Program-made: the position numbers and the translations under genes
Shown: one piece after another, positions 58,197-64,000 of the stretch
Numbering within the stretch: position 1 is the stretch's first letter
Layout of the letters: the number at the start of each line of letters is the position of its first letter
Source: Enoplolaimus lenunculus
Taxonomy: Eukaryota; Nematoda; Enoplea; Enoplida; Thoracostomopsidae
Assembly: GCA_030248215.1 (NCBI GenBank)
Contig: JASANG010000066.1
Location: 86,160 to 150,159, forward strand
DNA: 64,000 bases
Reading direction: 5' to 3'
Notes under the pieces: model-generated
The model's database searches: none
Seen by the model: only the letters and a program-made list of their open reading frames with translations
Told to the model about the DNA's origin: nothing

Positions 58197-58647
58197 TGCG
58201 CGTACTCATTCACTGTGACAAATTATTTTAAAATGTTTGAAATTCACAGAGTTCATTATGCAATTTAAGTTAGTTTAATGAACTCGGTTTCTAATTAAGT
58301 TTCCGTGCTTAGCTGATGCACGAAACGAAAAAACATCATTTTGAGTTGATTCCAAAATGCAGAACGTTTCATTCAACGACAAAATTGTTAAAATTAACCG
58401 TAGTTAAACAACATTTGCAACATTAGCAGTGTCGTATAATTAAGTTTCGGTCACGCAGATAAATGTTACAAAAATACATATTTAATAGGAATAAATACCA
58501 CCAGGCACAAGGGTATTAAATTCTGAAAAACAAAATTCATTATAATACAATTTACAATGCATATGATTTTGATTCAGCGAAAATTACAATTTAAGCAGTC
58601 AGACATATATACTAATAGTTTAGCGGCGGTCCAAAACTTACTTTTGA

Positions 58648-58803
58648 CCAGGGATCGACCGGATATTAATTCTACCGGATACAGGAACCAGAGCCGGATA
58701 GTGAATTTTGCACCGGAACCGGATGTTAACCGGATATAGGTTCAGCAGTGTATGATATTTGAAACGACAACCGCAAATATGCGAATCCTGTAGGTTTGTA
58801 CGG
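58648..58803. mobile_element. hAT-like MITE fragment (CAGGGATCGACC)
   Basis: CAGGGATCGACCGGATATTA, then GTATGATATTTGAAACGAC and AATCCTGTAGGTTTGTACGG align with 52912-53302, with an internal loss and no right end. Confidence 0.65.
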
Positions 58804-59003
58804 GACCGCTTTTGTCACCATACTCTCATATCCCGTAACCGGCCGCGCTGTATCTAAAACCCCACCTATTAAATCTTTTTTATTCACAAGTTGTTTCTGG
58901 TTTCGAAACGTTAACAACACGAAATAACCAGATATCCACAGCCAAACGACAAAACTTAGTAGTCCAGAACACAATACAACACATTAGTCACAGTTTTGGA
59001 GCT

Positions 59004-59290
59004 GTAAGCATGTGAGATATACTTGTCCTGGTGCATATGTATGCAATATATGCAGGCTTGAAGTCCCGGCTTCCACCTTGACTCTCATGGGGGCTACGGC
59101 GTGAGTGCATTGGCAAATTAACGCGTTTTGAACGCGGTATCCCGTCTAAAATATGGCGAACGGTGAAGGGACGACCTTGTTGAAAATTGGGGCATGTAAA
59201 CATCTGAGACATGCTTTTCCTGGTGCATATGCAATATATGGAATGCACATTGTACGTGTGCGAGACGGTAGCATACGGTGAACATTGACA
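59004..59290 (+). repeat. SINE pieces with a second tRNA-like head
   Basis: TAAGCATGTGAGATATACTT, then GGGGGCTACGGCGTGAGTGC and ACGCGGTATCCCGTC (repeated at 59981-60090), then GGGACGACCTTGTTGAAAAT and a second TCTGAGACATGCTTTTCC head. It looks like joined SINE modules. Confidence 0.6.
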
Positions 59291-59323
59291 TCTAGACGAC
59301 GATAGAAGCACTTGGAGAGTCGG

Positions 59324-59559
59324 GTGTCAGTCTGGGTAGGAACCGGGACATCAGACCTTTCCATTAAGCAACTGGAAAAGCGGGCGTCCGGAGCGGGGAT
59401 CGAACTCTCAGCATACGGATTCTTAAGCGAACACTCTACCACTGCGCCACGCAGCCCGCCTCACCAACTTCATTTTTCGTCGACTATGTGTCGACCGCAT
59501 CCTGCCAGCTAGCACACATACAGTGCACTGCACTATATTATATGTGCTCATAACGGACA
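59324..59559 (-). repeat. tRNA-derived SINE, reverse orientation
   Basis: Reverse strand: GCGGTCGACACATAGTCGAC, GGGCTGCGTGGCGCAGTGGT, B box GAGAGTTCGATCCCCGC, TTTTCCAGTTGCTTAATGGA and CCCAGACTGACAC. Confidence 0.82.
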
Positions 59560-59680
59560 AGCGGGCTGCGTGGAACATTGGTAACAGCGTCTGCGCTAGT
59601 TCGAAACCACCGTAAACCGCTTTTCCTGCTGCTTAGTTAAAAAGATCTGAAATCGCGGTTTCTACCTAAACTGACAAGCG
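59560..59680 (+). repeat. SINE fragment
   Basis: GCGGGCTGCGTGGAACATTG, then GCTTTTCCTGCTGCTTAGTT and TTCTACCTAAACTGACA. A shortened and diverged copy of the tRNA-SINE tail. Confidence 0.65.
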
Positions 59681-59747
59681 CTAATCCACGATGAACACAA
59701 CGCCAGCGGCATAATTTTGAAGTATCAACATTTTTCATTTGTGTTAT

Positions 59748-59980
59748 GTAAGCATGTGAGACATGCTTGTCCTGGTGCATATGCAATAAATGCAATGCAC
59801 ATTGTGGTGTACGGTCGACACATAGAGTCAACGAAAAATGCAGTTGGACAGGCGGGCTACGTGGCGCAGTGGTAGAGTGCTCGCTTAAGGATCCATAGAC
59901 TGAGAGTTCGATCCCCGCTCTAGCCCGCTTTTCCAACTGCTTAGTAAAAGGTCTGATATCCCGGATCCTACCAGACTGAC
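59748..59980 (+). repeat. tRNA-derived SINE
   Basis: Full length: TGTGAGACATGCTTGTCC, ACGGTCGACACATAGAGTC, tRNA-like region 59854-59928 (GGGCTA/TAGCCC stem, A box GGCGCAGTGGTAGAGTGC, B box GAGTTCGATCCCCGC), then the common tail and ACCAGACTGACA. Confidence 0.87.
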
Positions 59981-60326
59981 ATGGGGGCTACGCCGTGAGC
60001 GCAACGGTAAATTGCCGCGCTATCAACACGGTATCCAGTCGAAAATAGGATGGACGGTCAAGGGACGACCTTGTTGAAAATAAGGGCATGTAAGCATGTG
60101 AGACATGCTTGTCCTGGTGCATATGCTATAAATGTAATGCACATTGTGGTGTAGGGTCGACACATATAGTCGACGAAAAATGCAGTTGGACAGGCGGGCT
60201 ACGTGGCCCAGTGGTAGTGTGCTCGCTTAAAGATCCATAGGCTGAGAGTTCGATCCCCGGTCTAGCCCGCTTTTCCAGCTGCTTAGTTGAAAGGTCTAAA
60301 GTCCCGGTTCCTACCTAGACTGACAT
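59981..60326 (+). repeat. tRNA-derived SINE preceded by a second tRNA-like module
   Basis: The first part (59981-60089) has GGGGGCTACGCCGTGAGCGC and GGGACGACCTTGTTGAAAAT as at 59087-59190. Then a complete SINE like 59748-59980, tRNA-like part 60196-60269, ending TACCTAGACTGACATG. Confidence 0.82.
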
Positions 60327-60839
60327 GTTACATTAAAATGCTAATTTTATGAGTAATACGAAATTTTGTGTAAACGTAATATATATTAGTATTTTACATG
60401 ATACAGAGCAGATAAAAAGCGCCGCACTTTCATGCAAGCAAATAACTACCAACCAAATACACACAAATTGTAATTCTTGACTGTCACAAAGTTAAATAGA
60501 TATTAGCCATGTGTTTATTCTAACCAAAGTTGCTAAACCAGTCATGTAGGACTGAAAAGTAGTGCTTCGGAAATATAGCTGCTTCGAATCGTTATACAAA
60601 TGCAACAACGCTAAAGTTTGTAATCTGTATAAGACCACATGGACTTACCTTGGATATACAAAACTCTCAGCAAACTTTTCAAATATACGACCTAGAACTC
60701 AATTTATCATTTGATTTGCGTTTGCAGGGGTCATTTTGGCACTACGTACATATTTAACATCTGTCTTGGATATTCAAGGCAATTATTTTTCAATTTTCAA
60801 CACAAAGGTTTTTAATATTAAACGCAAAAATGCTTAATT

Positions 60840-60951
60840 TCCAAATTTCCACCAACCGAAATACACCGGATTTTTTAATTCGGGTAACAATTTACTGGAA
60901 CCGTAAAGTGAAAAAATGTCTGAATCAAAACCTGAATTTCGGTTCACCCTG
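60840..60951. mobile_element. hAT-like MITE fragment, right end
   Basis: TTACTGGAACCGTAAAGTGA, AAAAATGTCTGAATC and TTTCGGTTCACCCTG match the right part of 17352-17748 in decayed form. Confidence 0.55.
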
Positions 60952-61916
60952 AGACAAATATGTCTAAAGTACATGACAGAAATTTACCAGGCAAACGGAC
61001 TTCAAAATTTGGGGCTAAAGCTCAAACCGTATGTACCCTAAACCAAAGATACGTCCAAAACATACTTATGTTGGGGGAACGCAGAGCAAAACCCAAAGTA
61101 TCCTGGAAGTTTGATTATTTTACACTTTTAAAAATATAAGCGGAACAAATCGTATATATACATTAGAATCCTAAAATTAAATCTTGAACATACGTTCAAC
61201 TATTTCTCGGAATGAAATGAGTGAATATAAAGATATTCATGGTTTAACTATTTCAGACACCAATTTCTGTGTAGTTTAAAATCATCACAATAAACTGGAG
61301 CCTGCGACAGACCTCTGGTTACAGGTTTTTAGTTCTCACCTTTTTACTTCGCGAAAACAATGTTTCAAAACCACTAAAAGCAAGACGTGCACCTGCTCCT
61401 CTCACGTTGCACTACATCTCTATTCATCAGTACTTACAGACTTTACGATCTTTCTAAGGCCCAAAGCATTGCATTATATTTGAAATTTTCATAAAAACAA
61501 ATTTTTTCAAAGCTTTGTTTTCAAATGCAGTCATATAGCGGATCCAAATGGTGTGTTCCCCAAGCAAGCGTCCAGCTCAGATCCCAACCGAAATGTGTTA
61601 TAAGATTTAATACTAAAATTGCGTTTTGCTTTTTGCTCGTACTTCTCTCATGATCTTCAGGTCACTGCGATATATCGCGTACCTCCTGTCAGATATTTTC
61701 GAATTCGCCACGATGCGTTTTGTTGCAATTTTTACATTGCGTTATAAAACAAGTAGAAAACTGCAGTAGGAGTTTACTGTAAAAATAATGTTTTAAACAG
61801 TATTTTTGTGCTTTGTGTTTGACTGATTCATTCAGCGATCGAAACAGTAAAAGAGGATGAAGGTATTTGTTTTTTGCTTGTATGCGATTTTATTTGGGTT
61901 CCATTTTGTATGTGTA

Positions 61917-62118
61917 CACTGTAAAAAATGGTGAGTCAACTGTCTCGGAAATACGCTTTTCCTGACTACACAAAACTAAGTCAAATTCGACTCCGCCAGA
62001 GTCAAACATGCGACATAGTGAATTGAATTTGACTCTGGAGTCGAATTTGACTCAGTTTGTGTAGTCAGGGAAAAGCCTTTTCCGAGAGAGTCAATTTGAC
62101 TCCCCATTTTTTGCAGTG
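61917..62118. mobile_element. Inverted-repeat element, termini CACTGTAAAAAATGG
   Basis: The left end CACTGTAAAAAATGGTGAGT pairs with the right end, which reversed reads CACTGCAAAAAATGGGGAGT. The arms continue through TGACTACACAAA and AGTCAAATTCGACTC for about 90 bp. A foldback MITE of 202 bp. Confidence 0.78.
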
Positions 62119-62136
62119 ATAGCATTCGGTTTAAAA

Positions 62137-62203
62137 CAGGGTGCAACGCGGAGGTGAAAAATGCTAAAGCCGGAGCTGGAGGCAGACCTCCGGATGTACC
62201 CTG
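62137..62203. mobile_element. 67-bp minimal hAT-like MITE (CCGGAGGT subfamily)
   Basis: CAGGGTGCAACGCGGAGGTG to GACCTCCGGATGTACCCTG. Flanks GTTTAAAA and ATTTACAA agree at 6 of 8. Practically two termini joined. Confidence 0.75.
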
Positions 62204-62534
62204 ATTTACAATACAAAAGCACAGGTTTACGCTTACAAAAGTTGGTATTCAAGACGTTTCTGCTGGTCCGACCAGATTAAGGTTTCAAGTTTCTTTAATC
62301 AACTTCCCATTGGGACGATCCTGAGAGGATTTGGGGGTCGGATTCTCCAAAGCAATGCAAAATAATATTATTTTTTTGTCATGATTATGCTTTTATATTT
62401 ACGTCTCTCATCTCGCTCAGTTTGCTTTCGAGTTTTCCTTCTTTCACTATTTCACCTCAGAGACTGTTGCAGGTTTTTGAACGATCTGCAATGATGGCGA
62501 TCCAGAAGTATATCCTCGTTTACTTTATACAAAG

Positions 62535-62919
62535 GTAGAGCCAGAAGGTCTGCCTCCGGCTGCGACTCCGGCAGGAAATCGGTCTCCGGCTCCGGCTCCG
62601 GCATAAACTCGGCCTCCAACTCCGGCTCCGCTAGCATTTTTGCCGGCAGTAAAATTTTGCACAATTTTGCAAAATTTATCTGTTTACCGCGTTTTGGTTT
62701 ACTTTTGTCACAATTTTCGGGAAAGAATTGCCGAAATTTCGCAGAAAATTAGCGTAAAACCAAAAAACTTAACAACATTGCAGATATTGGCTAAAATTAA
62801 CTAATTAACCATAATTTTTAGAAACTTATTTTGCCTATTAACCTCAGGCTCTGGCAAGTTCCGATGACCTCCGGCTCCGACTCCGGCTCCGGTATTTTTC
62901 ACATTCGGTTGCACCCTGA
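62535..62919. mobile_element. hAT-like MITE, right part (CCGGAGGT subfamily)
   Basis: CTGCCTCCGGCTGCGACTCC, CCGGCTCCGGCTCCGGCAT, and a right end CATTCGGTTGCACCCTG at 62919. The interior (TTTTGCACAATTTTGC, AACTTAACAACATTGCAG) matches 25842-26210. The left terminus is worn. Confidence 0.68.
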
Positions 62920-63277
62920 TTGAGAGTATCGCGCCACGTTCATTTTTGCGGGAATTTCAACGGAGCAGCCACCTTTTAAGTTTAAAACCAGAATCTGAAA
63001 GTTTGTTGTGATTTGCAAAGTAATGAAGTTTTACGTTTATAGCTCCAGTGAATTTTACACATGAAAGTTTACTAGAAACAACAAAATTTGGCACCCAACA
63101 AAACGAAACACCTGTTATAACATTGCACAGCATCTGACCAGAAGTAAAACAGACCAAATCACTTTAAAAACATCAGGAAGTTTACTCAAAGTAGTTCACG
63201 TCCCCTCATTAGCTGAATGATGGCATCACAACCCCGAGCAATATTTAGCTATGATTAATATCAGATGACTATTTGCC

Positions 63278-63475
63278 AGGGTGTAACCAGATATCCGTTT
63301 CTGTTTCCGGTAAAAATCGGTGTCTGTTTCGGTTAGTTGCAGTACTGGATATATATCAACAAAGGGCGGCGAAGGGATGGTGAAAAATAAATAACAGTCC
63401 GTAGCCGAATAACAGGAGAGTACCCTCTGGACTGGCCAAATAAATATCAGCCCTTGTATATTCGTGTCACTACAT
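63278..63475. mobile_element. Mixed MITE fragments
   Basis: CAGGGTGTAACCAGATATCC is a hAT-like left end. It is followed at 63385-63470 by CAGTCCGTAGCCGAATAACA and GTACCCTCTGGACTGGCC from the element family at 18626-19075. Confidence 0.55.
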
Positions 63476-63504
63476 TAATAGTACTAGCATATGTTTGGCA
63501 CGTT

Positions 63505-63645
63505 AACACATAAAATGTTGGAACGGGTAAGAGCTGCCAATTTTTTAGCCGCGTGATACAAATCTTTTCCCGTAGGCATACCCGCGCCTGAAATTCTTTA
63601 CCCAACCCACGATTACACGCGGGTACCCGCTGTTGGATAATGTCC
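63505..63645. mobile_element. CCCGCG-family repeat fragment
   Basis: GGAACGGGTAAGAGCTGCC, TTTTAGCCGCGTGATACAAA, GCATACCCGCGCCTGAAATT and TTACACGCGGGTACCCGC follow the right half of 30945-31370. Confidence 0.5.
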
Positions 63646-63799
63646 AATTCTGGTCTCTACGTCACCCTTCCTGTAGCTGGACCCCATTTATTTTGATTTC
63701 ATGCAGTACTTATATATGCTGTATGCGACAAAACATGAAATCATTGAAATTAAATCAAGCGAAATCTTACCTGAAATGCCTTAAATTTTCTATTTTAAG

Positions 63800-64000
63800 A
63801 CGTCCGCTTCGGAAAACACTCCACAGCCATCTTCGGTCCCGAAAGATCTGGACTCGCTGATTGAATTCATCGGGCCGTTGGGTCGTTGGCAACTGGTGAT
63901 TCTGACGATTCTGGGGTTCCTGATGTTCTTCCAGGCGATGATTAACTTATCCAACATTTTCTATTCATATGTCCCTGATCATTACTGTCGCATTCCTGAA
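63800..64000 (+). CDS. SLC22-type organic ion transporter, N-terminal exon (partial)
   Basis: After the acceptor TATTTTAAG (63791-63799) the frame reads TSASENTPQPSSVPKDLDSL, then IEFIGPLGRWQLVILTILGF, LMFFQAMINLSNIFYSYVPD and HYCRIPE to the window edge. The G-x-x-GRWQ entry, a first membrane helix (about residues 31-53 of the exon) and the DHYCRIPE start of the large extracellular loop are hallmarks of SLC22 (OCT/OAT/OCTN) major-facilitator carriers of organic cations, anions or carnitine at the plasma membrane. An in-frame TAA lies upstream without an ATG between, so an earlier exon must supply the start. The subfamily cannot be told from 67 residues. Confidence 0.85.

Larger units (their letters stand above)
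58197..63799. other. Region between DAPK and the SLC22 gene
   Basis: It should contain the DAPK promoter and 5' UTR, and the 5' part of the SLC22 gene. No TATA or CpG-rich promoter is evident by eye. It holds a SINE cluster (59.0-60.3 kb), MITE pieces and an inverted-repeat element; about 60330-60840, 60960-61916 and 62920-63280 hold nothing I recognise. Confidence 0.6.

Noticed and set aside
59854-59928. Functional tRNA gene
   Set aside because: A and B boxes are present, but the same sequence lies in the same larger module at several loci, so it is a SINE; the anticodon arm is not well paired.

Overview
The window is animal genomic DNA. It is AT-rich and intron-dense, with short exons, GT-AG introns and a very high load of short non-coding transposon copies. 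I see no bacterial features. The species cannot be fixed from sequence alone. An invertebrate metazoan is the safe reading; a tunicate-like genome is only a guess.

Genes. (1) Most of the window is one minus-strand gene, an ankyrin-bearing death-associated protein kinase (DAPK1-type). Eighteen coding exons can be placed from 58196 down to 1098, and they join in frame into about 650 residues: a complete kinase catalytic domain, a calmodulin/autoregulatory stretch, and nine ankyrin repeats that align one-for-one and in order with the human DAPK1 repeats. Each ankyrin repeat from the second on is exactly one 99-bp phase-0 exon. The ROC-COR and death-domain part must lie beyond the left edge. (2) A 33-kb intron between ankyrin exons 5 and 6 holds a long same-strand open exon (12590-13543). 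It has an ATG, an upstream in-frame stop and a phase-0 GT donor, so it could splice straight onto ankyrin exon 6. A run of CCAAT motifs lies just beside it. It is either the first exon of a kinase-less DAPK isoform or a nested gene. (3) At the right edge, on the plus strand, the first recognisable exon of an SLC22-type organic ion transporter begins at about 63800. The two genes point away from each other.

Everything else is repeats. The dominant family is a hAT-like MITE group with termini CAGGGTGCAACCGG and 8-bp target duplications, in many subfamilies and sizes (67 to 685 bp). Others are: a family with termini GGGTTGCGCTATACTT whose GC-rich core has expanded into minisatellites (9.6-10.2 kb and 11.4-12.3 kb); a family with 9-bp duplications and termini around CCCGTAGCCAGCTCAC; a TTAA-flanked family ending GCCCTATTCACAC; elements carrying TTAGGC/GCCTAA tracts; several other inverted-repeat elements; and a tRNA-derived SINE clustered at 59-60.3 kb. 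Tandem arrays with 21-, 24-, 25-, 29-, 36-, 38-, 46- and 48-bp units, and long AAT/AAC microsatellites, fill much of the large intron. No transposase, reverse transcriptase or viral gene was recognised.

Layout: 1-3 kb ankyrin exons 6-9; 3-36 kb giant intron (minisatellites, MITEs, internal exon at 12.6-13.5 kb, SINEs); 36-40 kb ankyrin exons 5-1; 40-48 kb MITE-rich intron; 48.5-58.2 kb autoregulatory and kinase exons; 58.2-63.8 kb intergenic SINE/MITE region; 63.8-64 kb SLC22 exon.
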